Assembly (NCBI GenBank): GCA_023678885.1
Contig: CM042994.1
Location: 23,531,073-23,595,072 of the forward strand
Source: Pogostemon cablin
Taxonomy: Eukaryota > Streptophyta > Magnoliopsida > Lamiales > Lamiaceae
Reading direction: 5' to 3'
Length of the DNA stretch: 64,000 nucleotides
In this document: piece after piece, positions 32,740 to 42,661 of the stretch
Layout: every line of letters starts with the position of its first letter
How positions within the stretch are numbered: the first letter of the stretch is position 1
Program-made: the position numbers and the translations under genes
The notes under the pieces: model-generated
Databases searched by the model: none
Told to the model about the DNA's origin: nothing
The model's input: only the letters and a program-made list of their open reading frames with translations

Positions 32740-34095
32740 TCAGCGTTGTATTCGTTGTATCTACAAGGACCATAGGTTGTATTTGGGCCATTGTAAAGCA
32801 ACAAATGAAGGAAGGAAAACCAATACACATTGTCTCCAAGAAGGCAGGTGTATCAATTTCTAAAAGGTTACATTTTGATGTTGATAAAGTGAAGAGTATT
32901 CTATTTCAAAGTAGATCAACAATCAGAGATCTATCAACTGTTATAGGTGTGAGCAAATCAACAGTGGGCAGATGGGTTAAAGGGGGTTCTCTTAGGGCAC
33001 ACACAAATGAAATCAAGCCTGAGCAAACTCCGGAGAACAAGCTTCAAAGGCTGAATTACTATTTGGATGTCATCTACTATAACAGGTATGCACAAAAGCT
33101 TAAATTCAAGGAAATGCATAATGTAGTACACATAGATGAGAAATGGTACTATCTTACTAGAGTTTCTGAGAGTTATTACATGGTTTCTGGTAAGGTAGAA
33201 CCACATAGAACATGTAAGTCTAAAAATTTCTTCCAAAAAATCATGTTTATGTGCGCGGTGTCAAGGCCATTGTTTGATAGTGAAGGATAGGTCCTATTTA
33301 ATGGAAAAATTAGAACTTTCCCATTCACAACAGTAGAGCTCGCAAGAAGAAACTCAAAGAATAGAGTAAGAGGAACTTTGGTAACCAAGCCTATTGACAT
33401 AGTCAACAAAGAAGTTATCAAAGATTACATAGTGAATCAGGTAATAGTCAGACCTTATAGATAAGGTCATCATCCAATAGTTTGCATGTATTTAGTCACC
33501 TTACCTTTGTTTGATCAAAAGGACAACACTAACATTAAAAATTTGGTGTGCCTGGCAGATTATACCAGCAATCAAATCCAAATAGCCTTCATGTTTGGAG
33601 AAGGACATTTAGATACAACAGGATAATGCAAAGCCCCACATTAAGGATAGTGACCTTGAGTTTGGGAGGGCTGCAAGGTCTGATGGGCTTAACCAGACTC
33701 GTATACCAACCCCCATTCTCACTGGACACTAATTTAATGACTTGGGCTTTTTTAGAGTCATTCAGTCATTACAGTTTAAAACAGAAAGCAAGAATGTTGA
33801 AGATTTGGTGAAAATGTTAAGAATGCGTATGAAGACATGACAACTGTCACTTTAAACAATGTGTTTCTTAGTTTGCAAGCTTGCCTCATTGAGATTATAA
33901 AAGTGGATGGAGGTATTAACTACAAAGTGTCTCAAATTGGAAAAGGAAGGTTAATGAGACAGGGTGCACTGCCTATGTCCTTGGAGATTGAGGAAGAATT
34001 GGTGAGAGGATGCATAAACAAGTTGATATAAGAAGACCATGTCTATAAACCAGTTTATGACATATTAGACCTCATGAATAGCCTAGGATATTGAA
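32740..34095 (+). pseudogene. Mariner-like transposase, broken
   Basis: From about 32760 the frame reads FVVSTRTIGCIWAIVKQ (first helix-turn-helix), LSTVIGVSKSTVGRWVKGG (second), then MHNVVHIDEKWYYLTR with the first catalytic Asp, EPHRTCKSKNF, and a stop at 33288. Later frames give NGKIRTFPFTTVELARRNSK, GTLVTKPIDIVNKEVI, FMFGEGHLDTT and PPFSLDTNLM, the expected region of the second and third catalytic Asp (plant MLEs are DD39D). Plant MLE transposases are about 420-500 aa; this one has several stops and frameshifts. No intact ATG for the first helix-turn-helix is visible. Confidence 0.85.
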
Positions 34096-34219
34096 TTTTG
34101 AGTAAGGCTTTTTGATGTTTATAGCTTAAACAATAGATATTAGGATATCTTTTGTTGTTTTGAAGTTGTTTAAGTTGTAAACATACTTGATGTATAATGA
34201 ATATTCTGATTCTTGTATT

Positions 34220-34690
34220 ACCCTCAGAACAATATCATCACAGGGTAATTGAGTCTCCTAACAAGGTCTATAATCCTTGTGGTGACTCTAAGTTCAGCAC
34301 ACAACATGTTCAAAGTCTCCAAAACAGATTTACAAAACTGTTGGTGACTTATACATGGTGCTTTACCTAATTTCATTATAGGCAAGTTTCTAAGTCTCCT
34401 AAACAGGTTTAAAAACCTTGTTGGTGACTTAGATATGCATCGAGAAATTTTTTCAGTATACCAACAATAAGGCAACAGTTTTACAGGCCCTCGAAAAAAA
34501 TCGTCACATGGCTATCAATCAAGCTCAACAGATACCAATTATGCACAACCACATATATGCACCACTGCCTCACAGGGCTATCACAGAACAAGCCACAAAT
34601 GGTCACCAATCAAGCTCAACAGAAACTATGAAAGCACAGTCACGTATATGCATAAAAGCCTCACAGGGCTATCAAAAAAAAGGCCTCACA
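34220..34690. repeat. Degenerate short repeats in the mariner 3' region
   Basis: Recurring blocks AGTCTCCtAAACAGGTTTA/CCTTGTTGGTGACTTA (34250-34430) and CACCAATCAAGCTCAACAGA/CCTCACAGGGCTATC (34510-34690), with related blocks after the solo LTR (35620-35830). They look like internal amplification in the transposon's untranslated part. Confidence 0.6.
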
Positions 34691-34697
34691 TGGCCAC

Positions 34698-35610
34698 TGT
34701 TGACGGCTGTTCTTGGCTCGTTAGTTTAGTATATGAAAGATTAAGGTTTTTAATTAACGGAACCAAGAACGAATACCATCAAACACAATCAACCACAAAT
34801 AAAGACCAATAAAGAGATTAAAGGTTCTCAAAGACTCGATTCCCACCAAAGAACACAACCAATTTTATTGCTCTCCCTTAGAACAACACTCGTTTTTCCC
34901 AAATTCTTACAAGTGTAATGTCTAAAGTGAATCTCAATGTCCTGCCTCTCTCCTGTGAGAGAGGCTATATATATTGTCCTAAAACCCTAAATCCGAGCCA
35001 ATCGTCTTGCGCCATCTGGATAAAGATAAGTCATCTTTAATGAAGCTATCTGGTACGTCGACCATCTGTAGGAGGAGTCTGAGCGTCGTTTGTTGCACTG
35101 CAGGGGGTTTGCAGGGTGTCTCTGTCCTTTACTGGCCTACCATTGGCTATTAGAGCAGAGCGCGCCAGTCACTCGTTGTTTCCTAGTTAGGATTGCTTCC
35201 CAAGATATCTCTTCTTTCCTTTAGTATTGTCTTCTAGCCTGTGGTACTTATTTCCCTTCATTATGGTGTCTGTTCTTTACTGTTCTACCTTCGCTGTCCC
35301 CTTTGACTTTCGGGTAGGTTGGCTCTCGGTGCTGGGGTATTCGTCTGAGGTCTTGGCCAGGGAAAGGACGAACGTCGAGGTTCCCTGCTGAGGGCGTTTC
35401 CTGGCTTCGGCCTTATCAGGTGGGCTCGTCTTCATTCTTTCTTGGGCTGGGCCTTCGTGCTGTCCTGACCCTTTTGGGGCCGCCTAATTCCTTTCTCATT
35501 TCCGCCCACCGATTGGCCCACCGAGGGGTTAGGCCTTCCTCTTCAAATATAATGGAGCTTATTGGGCTTCTTGGGCCCATCAAGCATGGGGGGATATAAT
35601 ACCCATAACA
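34698..35610. mobile_element. Solo LTR, 913 bp, inside the mariner
   Basis: Starts TGTTGACGGCTGTTC and ends CCCATAACA, flanked by the 5-bp duplication GCCAC (34693-34697 and 35611-35615). A TATA-like CTATATATATTG lies at 34965-34976. The superfamily is not clear from the LTR alone. Confidence 0.85.
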
Positions 35611-35888
35611 GCCACCATTCAAGCTCATCAGAGGCCAAGTGTGCACAAAAAACATCACAGAGTCACCAATCAAGTTCAAAAGAACATCATAAGACCACAT
35701 AGGGCAACCACTTCACATAAAAACATCATAAGACCACACAGGGCAACCAATCAAGTTCAACAGAACACCAATCAAGCCTCCATCGCAAAAACAGACCTCA
35801 CAGAGCCACCACTTCATAGAAAAATAACCCAAGGGACAGGGAAGAGCAAACAAGACCACACAGGGCCGTAAAAACAAAGGGAGTAGGT

Positions 35889-36338
35889 CTACCGACACGC
35901 AGGAAAGCAGAGGCAGATCCACTCCCACATAAAGTCGCTAAATTCATCAGTCATTTCACAAGGGACGGAGACCGGTGGATCCACTATTTCAGGCAAAACC
36001 GGGTGAGATCTACAGAGAGAGTAAGGGACGATTGTATCCACATTGGAATCGCCAGTAACGGGAACCATCAACACTAGATCCAGGCCGCCGATAAAAGAAT
36101 TGAACGTATCAGGCACCAACAACACTGGATCCAGGCCGTCGACGATAGAATCGAACATATCAGGCACAAACAACACTGGATCTAGCCAATCGACCACTCC
36201 ATCAACCGAATCGGGAACCATCAACACCAAATCCATGACGTCGACGTTTAACTTTGAGAAATCATAAAACATCGACGCCGAAAACACACCGTCAAAGGTT
36301 CCGTCAGATGAAACCACAACGACGGCTGAGGGTTCCAC
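35889..36338 (-). CDS. 149-codon frame with 17-residue repeats in the mariner 3' region
   Basis: Minus-strand frame starting MEPSAVVVVSSDGTFDGVFS, then three to four 17-residue repeats of the form VPDxFDSIVDGLDPVLL, and an ending in MTDEFSDFMWEWICLCF. The underlying DNA is a 51-bp tandem repeat (copies 36072-36122, 36123-36173, 36174-36224, partial to about 36251). Because 51 is a multiple of three, an open frame is partly expected. I do not recognise it. It could be captured sequence or chance. Confidence 0.25.
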   Translation of the reverse strand: MEPSAVVVVSSDGTFDGVFSASMFYDFSKLNVDVMDLVLMVPDSVDGVVDWLDPVLFVPDMFDSIVDGLDPVLLVPDTFNSFIGGLDLVLMVPVTGDSNVDTIVPYSLCRSHPVLPEIVDPPVSVPCEMTDEFSDFMWEWICLCFPACR

Positions 36339-37197
36339 CCCCGATTACTCCTGGACCACTGGGTCTTGGTCGGAATTTGTCGAGAAAGTTTCGCAGAGCG
36401 AGGAAACTACCATGCTCAAAGGACAGAGAGCGGCGAAAGGTGTTTTCTAGGGTTCTTACTCAAGAACCCAAGATAGAAGAGATGGATGAGAATGACAGAT
36501 GAGAGAGAGTGAGGAAGTGATTAGTGATTAAGGTTTGTGTCTCAACGTTTTTGTGTGTGCGTGAATGATCAATGTGATGTGTGTGTGTTTGTATGTTTAA
36601 TTAAGTGTATTGTTTTAATTAGATAAGTTAATTAATTTTTTTGTGTTTTAAGTGGGTTGGTTATTTTGAAAATTTAGCATTTGAGGTGGGTATTTAGGGA
36701 TAAAAAAAATTATTTTTTGGAATAAGACAATTAGTTTGGGTCGAACAAAAACGGAAAGTAAGACAACGAGTTTGGGACAGATGGAGTATTATTTATTTAT
36801 TAATATTCAATATTTAAATATTTTATATTAAACCACACAAATATGATAATAACTTAAGTGATTATTTAAATATTTAAATATATTTTTAATGTTTATTATT
36901 ATATTTTGTTAGTTTGTTTATTTAATATTATGAGTAACATTAGATGTTTATAAACGAAATATTCTTTTAATACATACGAACAAAATATTTAAATGTTCAT
37001 GAAAAAATATTCATGAACAAGTTACTTTATGTGTTTGTGAACACGTTCGCGAGCCATAACAAACATTTTGAGTTCGAACTCGAGTTCGATATTTTTTTCT
37101 TGACGAGTTCGAACTCAAGCTCGAGTTTGAATATTCCTTAACAAACGATACTCAAGCCTAGTAGTATTCGTCTCGACTTGATTCGATTACATCCCTG

Positions 37198-37394
37198 CTC
37201 CAGGGCATGCCGTCGCCGCCTCCAACGGTGCTCCTAGCGGGGCCCTGATAGAACCCGTTTCCGAACGGGTGGGTTAATCTCCGACCAAAAGCCCAGATAA
37301 ACTTATGATCATTCCATCAACACCGACGTCGATGTTGGGGGCAACCAACGGCGAGTTCTGCAGGTTGTAAATGGGCTGGTGGAAGGGCCACCAC
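37198..37394. other. Mutator cargo of unknown origin
   Basis: GC-richer than its surroundings. Minus-strand frames include FHQPIYNLQNSPLVAP, NIDVGVDGMIISLSG and LLVGD. It adjoins the AZG piece once the hAT element is removed, but I could not place it in AZG. Confidence 0.4.
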
Positions 37395-37570
37395 ACACAT
37401 TGCTTTTCAGAGTTTCCGATAGGAAGAGGAGTGTTTTAAGTTTTGGGTGTGTAAAGCAATTTTTGTGTTAGGGTTTTTAAAATGGAATAGGAATATAAAT
37501 AATATTTTACATGTTTTGCGTCTTCAATACTGTCTTAAGTAAATAAAATTGTGTGGCAATAGTACCGCCA
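37395..37570. repeat. Right long terminal inverted repeat of the Mutator-like element
   Basis: Inverted partner of 8542-8720; ends AGTACCGCCA before the TTTGTAATT duplication. Confidence 0.75.
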
Positions 37571-37579
37571 TTTGTAATT

Positions 37580-37862
37580 AAGGAATGGTCCAATCAAACA
37601 GTTAAATATAGGCCCGTCAAACTGAGGGGAATGGCCCAATCCAACCGTTAGCGATAGACCCATCCAATTGTTAATTTATAGTAACTGCAAAGACAATGGG
37701 CTTTAGATGTTATGCCCTAGCAAATTGCAATCGTCCAAGCAACTGATTCCAAGCTTCCCTCCTCCGTCGGAAAACACCATTCTTAATCTGCCAGTTTCAT
37801 TTTTAAAGGTTCTTCATTCGTTCCAGTAGGGTTCCTGTTTCTCTTAATTTCTGAGTTCATCA
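37580..37862 (+). promoter_or_regulatory. ESF1 promoter with TGGGCY motifs
   Basis: Between the Mutator end and the ESF1 ATG are GGCCCA (37633-37638, reverse of TGGGCC) and TGGGCT (37697-37702), plus weaker GGCCCG and GACCCA. TGGGCY 'site II' motifs are typical of plant ribosome-biogenesis promoters, which fits the downstream gene. No convincing TATA box is seen. Confidence 0.45.
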
Positions 37863-38256
37863 ATGGGGTCAGAGGGGAGTAAAAAACGAAATAGAATGAG
37901 TAAAAACAATGACAGGAAGATTAGCGGAGAAGGGAAGGAGGCATCTCAAATGATTACAGATAATCGATTTGCATCGGCACAGACGGACCCTCGCTTCATG
38001 GAAGCTCCTAAGAGGCGCTCCAAAGTGGCAATTGACTCTCGTTTCCAGCGATTGTTTACTGACAGAAGCTTCAACTCTTCCCATGCTCCCGTAGACAAGC
38101 GAGCCAAACCCAAGAAGAATAAAAAAGACGCCGCTGCCTCTCTGAATCATTACTATCGTCTTGTACACCAAGAAAATGGGGATCAAGTGTCTATAACTGA
38201 TAAGAAAGAAGATTATGAGAACCCTGGTGGAAGTGAGAAAATCGACCATCAATCTG

Positions 38257-38299
<43 letters not shown>

Positions 38300-41200
38300 A
38301 AAATTCTATAATGATGATGGAGGTGGTGATGGAAAGAGTCTTGATAAATTATCACTCACCAGTACTACAGATACTGATTCTGATTCAGATGAACTCAACG
38401 AGGAGGAAGAGGAAGATACCTTCATGCAGCAGGTCAGAAACTTACGGTGTTTTTCCCCATTTCTCTCTTTTAGCCTGAATTTTCAATTTTGATTTTATTG
38501 TCAATGGTGTGTGCAGGAGGATAACATACCAGAAATTGATAAAGAATCACAAAGACTGGCTGTTGTTAACTTAGACTGGAGTCAAGTGAGGGTGAGCTTT
38601 TACCTTCTGAATATCTTTTCAAGTCATCGTGTCACATCTTGTCTGCTCCCAGTTTATATGTACCCCTTTATTTTTTTGTTCCCAACTGTGGGGTGAACGA
38701 AATCCAGGATCTATAAACTCTTGCTTAAGTCATGTAGGATTTAATATAAACAACAATTGATGTTATTAGAGCCTGCAATTTGTCACTTTTAAATAAATGA
38801 ACACAAAACTTTAAATTGATATTTTTTGGTTTTATATTGAAATTAAAAACAGTATTAAATCAATATTGCCTTCAGTTGAGTTGTATGGTGCTAAATGAAA
38901 TTGCTATCTTCTTTTGGTTGGAGGTCATTGCTTTGATCTTAGATTGAGAATTCTCTACTGCAGGCTGTTGATTTATATGTAATGTTAAGCTCCTTTCTTC
39001 CTAAAGGAGGTCAAGTGCTCTCTGTTTCTGTTTACCCATCTGACTTTGGACTCAAGCGCATGGAAGAGGAGGCAATTCGTGGTCCTGTTGGATTATTTGA
39101 TGAAGAGGTTAATTCTGATGATGGGGAGGATGAAGAGATCGATATAAATAAGCTGCGTGGTTATGAATTAAGTAGGCTAAGGTATATTTTATATTAGGTT
39201 TCGGATCTGTGGTCTTTTATTATTTTGTTATATTTCTGCGCTATTCAAGCTCAATAATTGGTGAGAATGATTTATAGGATAGATTTTGATAAATAATCCT
39301 GCTGTTGCTATGTAGCATATTCATTTATTATCAAGAACATATGCATATTCATTATTATTATCATTCTGTGTATATATGTTAATACACAAGAACTAATTCA
39401 TCTTTTTGGTGCATAGCATGTGATAATACACCGAATTTGGTGAAAAGATGTTTGATTTCTATTGTCATATTTAACTTAAGAAGTGAAAGTTGTTGTTTTC
39501 TGGTTCATGTATTATTTTCCCAAGGGTTTAATCTTTTCCTTTGAGGTTTAATATTAATCCTAGGGCATAATTGTCTTTCACTCAATATTTTCATTCTTCT
39601 AATTCGGTTGTATGTGGAACTGGTTTCACGAAATACTCCATCATGTTTAATATGTTTGACAATTGCTGTCATTTCAAGTCTCTGAATCTTAACAACTTGT
39701 AAAACAAAACTTTTTTGTTAATCATGTCTTTCTATGTTAGGTACTATTATACTGTTGTGGTTTGTGATTCAATTGCTACAGCAGATTACCTTTACAAAAC
39801 ATGTGATGGAGTTGAGTTTGAAAGATCAGCAAATAAGTTGGATTTGAGATTTATCCCTGATTCGATGGAATTTAAGCATCAGCCACGAGATGTTGCCACC
39901 GAGGTAAATCTCTGCCTTTTTAATGGCAATTTTTGGTACTTAATGAGGGAATTTGTATTTGGATAAGGACTGGGAATATCAATTTTATGCTTTTAAATTA
40001 GCTTTTTTTTCTTCTTTTTTTTGTAGTTAAGAATAATCTAGTCAATGATAAACTTGAAAGAGGGGTTTAATGGATTTGAAGAGCATGTCTGATGAATCAA
40101 GTGGTCGCTGGATATTCATTGGTGTCAATTATGAATTACCAATAATTGAAATAGTGATTTTTCATGAATCATGATATTCTAATCATAATTTGCTCAAAAC
40201 AGTTTTTACTGAGTCATGATATTCTAATCAGTCTGTTTTTAAGTTTGCTTTTCTTCTGATGACTTTTCATAGTTAAAATATTAGTTATTAGGCATGAGGT
40301 TTACTTTTACTTTGTGTTGATTTTCTTTTTAGGGTTCCTGCCTAGTTTAGAGACAACTTTCTTATGAATTGATCTCATTAATGATTTTGATACTATTCTA
40401 CTAGGCACCAGCAGATTATGAAGGTGTAGATTTTCAAACTCGAGCATTGCAACATAGCAACCTTCATCTCACATGGGATGAAGATGAACAACAACGCGCA
40501 AAGACCTTGAAGCGTAAACTCAATAATGAGCAGGTTGGTTTTTATGTTACCGGTCATTGCGAGGTGTCCTCGTGCAAATTTCATGATTATAGGCTGGTCA
40601 TCTCAAACATAAAATGTTTAACATAAGTTATCCTACTTTGGTCTTTACAGGACCATTTCAGTACTAACATCTACTTTCATTTTGTTGCATGATATGTATG
40701 CCAATTAGTATTTATCTGCTTATTAAAATTGATTAAGGATTGTGAAGGAAAACTAAATTATACTCAAATTGGTATTCTGCGTGTCTAGATGAGGATAAAC
40801 TTATACTTCAATAAGGTATTGCACATGCTCAGAACTGGAACTGATGACTAATTTGCTGACTGTCATATTTGTAGTTCATAAGTTCATAACTCATTTATGT
40901 CATATGGTTTGACTTCCTGTGGGTTATGGTTAGATGGGGCAAATGCCGTTTTCCATTCATTTGCACCCGCCCTTCAACCTTACTGACATTTTCTGTATAA
41001 TAATCCTATTATTTATCTCCTTTCAGATTGCTGAGTTGGAATTTAAAGAGTTTTTGGCTTCTGACTATAGTGAATCAGAGGATGATGATCAAGAGGATGG
41101 AGTGGAAGACAGACCTATAAAAAAAAGCAAGAAGCTAGAAAAGTACCGAGCCCTAATCCAGTCGGCAGATGACTCTGATGAAGATCGTGAAGATGATAAT

Positions 41201-41959
41201 GGCCAGGACATGGAAGTTACATTTAGTACTGGCCTAGAAGATATAAGCAAGTGCATTTTAGAAAAGATGAACAAGAAGTCAGAAACTGTTTGGGAGGTCT
41301 ATCTCAGAAAGAAAAGAGAGAAAAAGAAAGCATCAAAAAAAGGGATCAAATATTCGTCAGAGGATGAGAGTAGTGATACTGATCAAGAACCTGCAGCAGA
41401 AGTGGATGACTTTTTTGTTGAAGAGCATCCAGCCATAGGAAATAAGAGCAATCCAGTTCAACAAAAGAAAAGAAAGAAGTCCACAACACTAGAAACTGAA
41501 GCAAGCAGAGCAGAGCTTGAGTTGATAGCTGCTGATGACAAAGGTGAAGATTCCAAGTTGAAGGGCTACAACATTAAACCGAAAATGAGTAAAGGAAAGA
41601 AAGGCAAAGGTATACCAGATGAGGGAAAAATACCATCGGTCGACTATGATGATCCTCGTTTTTCTGCTATGTATACCTCACCACTGTTTGCTCTGGATCC
41701 AACCGATCCTCAATTCAAAAGGTACCACATTAAGATGTTTTATAATGCTGTGTTAATGGACTTTTCTTTAAATCAAATATCTCATAGTCTGCTGCAGTTA
41801 TGGTTTTGTCAATGAAAAAGATGTCATTATTTGCTGATTTAACAAGTAATGATTTGCTGTATTCTGGCATCTGGGTGCTGCAGGAGTGCAGTTCATGCTC
41901 GGCAGATTACTAAGAAACAGAAGATTTCTGGTCAGAGAAGGGGATCGGGCTCCTATTAG
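37863..41959 (+). CDS. ESF1: ESF1-like pre-rRNA processing protein
   Basis: Seven exons: 37863-38432, 38517-38591, 38964-39181, 39741-39903, 40405-40533, 41027-41721 and 41884-41959. All introns are GT..AG and the phases fit. The product is about 641 residues. The start is a basic tail with DPRFMEAPKRRSKV and FQRLFTDRSF, then a Ser-Glu repeat (about residues 131-146), then the conserved core RLAVVNLDWSQVRAVDLYVM, VSVYPSDFGLKRMEEE, YYYTVVVCDSIATADYLY, GVEFERSANKLDLRFIPDSM and HLTWDEDEQQR. The Lys/Asp/Glu-rich C-terminal half ends with the NUC153-type motif DDPRFSAMYTSPLFALD (about residue 590). ESF1 is a nucleolar protein needed for early 18S rRNA processing in the small-subunit processome. 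Length is slightly below other plant ESF1 proteins. No disruption is seen. Confidence 0.92.
38251..38299 (+). repeat. Coding hexanucleotide repeat (GAAAGT)n in ESF1 exon 1
   Basis: Eight tandem GAAAGT units encode alternating Ser-Glu. In-frame expansion or contraction would only change the length of the acidic tract. Confidence 0.85.
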
Positions 41960-42661
41960 AACTGTAGTAATGATCTGTCTATCTCGTTTTGGCAAATTAT
42001 GGAGAGGATCTATAGTCGTTTTGCGCTCTGTTACATTCGACTTTACTCATACATGATTTTCTCTATGCTTTCCATTTTATCTTGAGCTGTACTAGTGAAG
42101 GAGAAATGAGGCATTAATTAGTAATTACTCACCTTTTTCAGTTAACTGGCAACTTGTGCTGCAGCAGCAGCTTCAACAGTTGTGCGGTTTATATTGCACA
42201 GAGAAGAGCGAGGAGAGAGTAAATTCTAGGATGAAGAAGACAAGACATGATTATAGGAATTCAATTAAGATAAATAGTGTGTTTATTTTTGTCTCATTTT
42301 CGTTTATTTAATCGATATTTGCAATTTTGATGATAGTTGAATGGGTCGGTTCTGAGTGTTCCATATTTTAGTGAGATAATTTGGGATTTTTGTTTGTTAG
42401 TCAAACAATTTTGCTTCTAGTTATTCATTTGGATTTTATTTTTCTAGTGAAAGAATTTTTAACCAAAAATTAGTTAAAATCGCTTGAAAACATCCATTAT
42501 TGATTTATAAAGGCTGGTCGGGATAGCCTACCAACAAATTTCAGAATCCATTTTAACTACATGCAAATTAATGAACAATGGCAAAGTATTTATTACACTT
42601 TTGCGTTGATATTCATATACTCTTATCATGCTTTTGTAATCCCTCATCACGTCCAGTATTA
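41960..42661. other. ESF1 3' flank
   Basis: Likely 3' UTR for the first few hundred bases, then AT-rich spacer. No other gene is recognised. Confidence 0.5.

Larger units (their letters stand above)
32040..36786 (+). mobile_element. Mariner-like (Tc1/mariner) transposon, 4.7 kb
   Basis: Terminal inverted repeats CTTCCTCGTCCCAAACTCGT at the left and ACGAGTTTGGGACAGATGGAG at the right (one small deletion), flanked by TA (32038-32039 and 36787-36788). The empty site is preserved in the sister hAT copy near 45690 as TATATATTATTATTTATTT, exactly what excision of 32040-36786 plus one TA would leave. It carries a broken transposase and, later inserted, a solo LTR. Confidence 0.9.
31788..37197. mobile_element. 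hAT-type MITE (about 660 bp) split by a mariner insertion
   Basis: Ends TAGGGATGTAA and TTACATCCCTG form inverted repeats, flanked by the exact 8-bp duplication CTCCAGGG (31780-31787 and 37198-37205). Subterminal parts contain many GAGCTCGAA/TTCGAGCTC motifs. Without the mariner insertion it is 661 bp and matches the separate copy at 45442-46106 along its length. No transposase. Confidence 0.9.
8542..37570. mobile_element. Mutator-like element (Pack-MULE type) that hosts the whole nest
   Basis: Both ends are present 29 kb apart. The left end GAGCGGCACTATTGTCAC (8542) matches the reverse complement of the right end TGGCGGTACTATTGCCAC (37570), and the inverted similarity continues inward about 180 bp (8542-8720 against 37395-37570, both with AAAATATxATTTATAT and TTTTAAAAACCCTAA). 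The 9-bp TTTGTAATT flanks it exactly (8533-8541 and 37571-37579), the duplication length of the Mutator superfamily. No MURA transposase is seen. Its own DNA amounts to about 1.2 kb and includes AZG permease gene pieces, so I infer a gene-capturing non-autonomous MULE later expanded by nested insertions. Confidence 0.85.

Noticed and set aside
35416..35928. Minus-strand frames of 94 and 71 codons near the solo LTR
   Set aside because: They cross the LTR border and short internal repeats and have no family motif.
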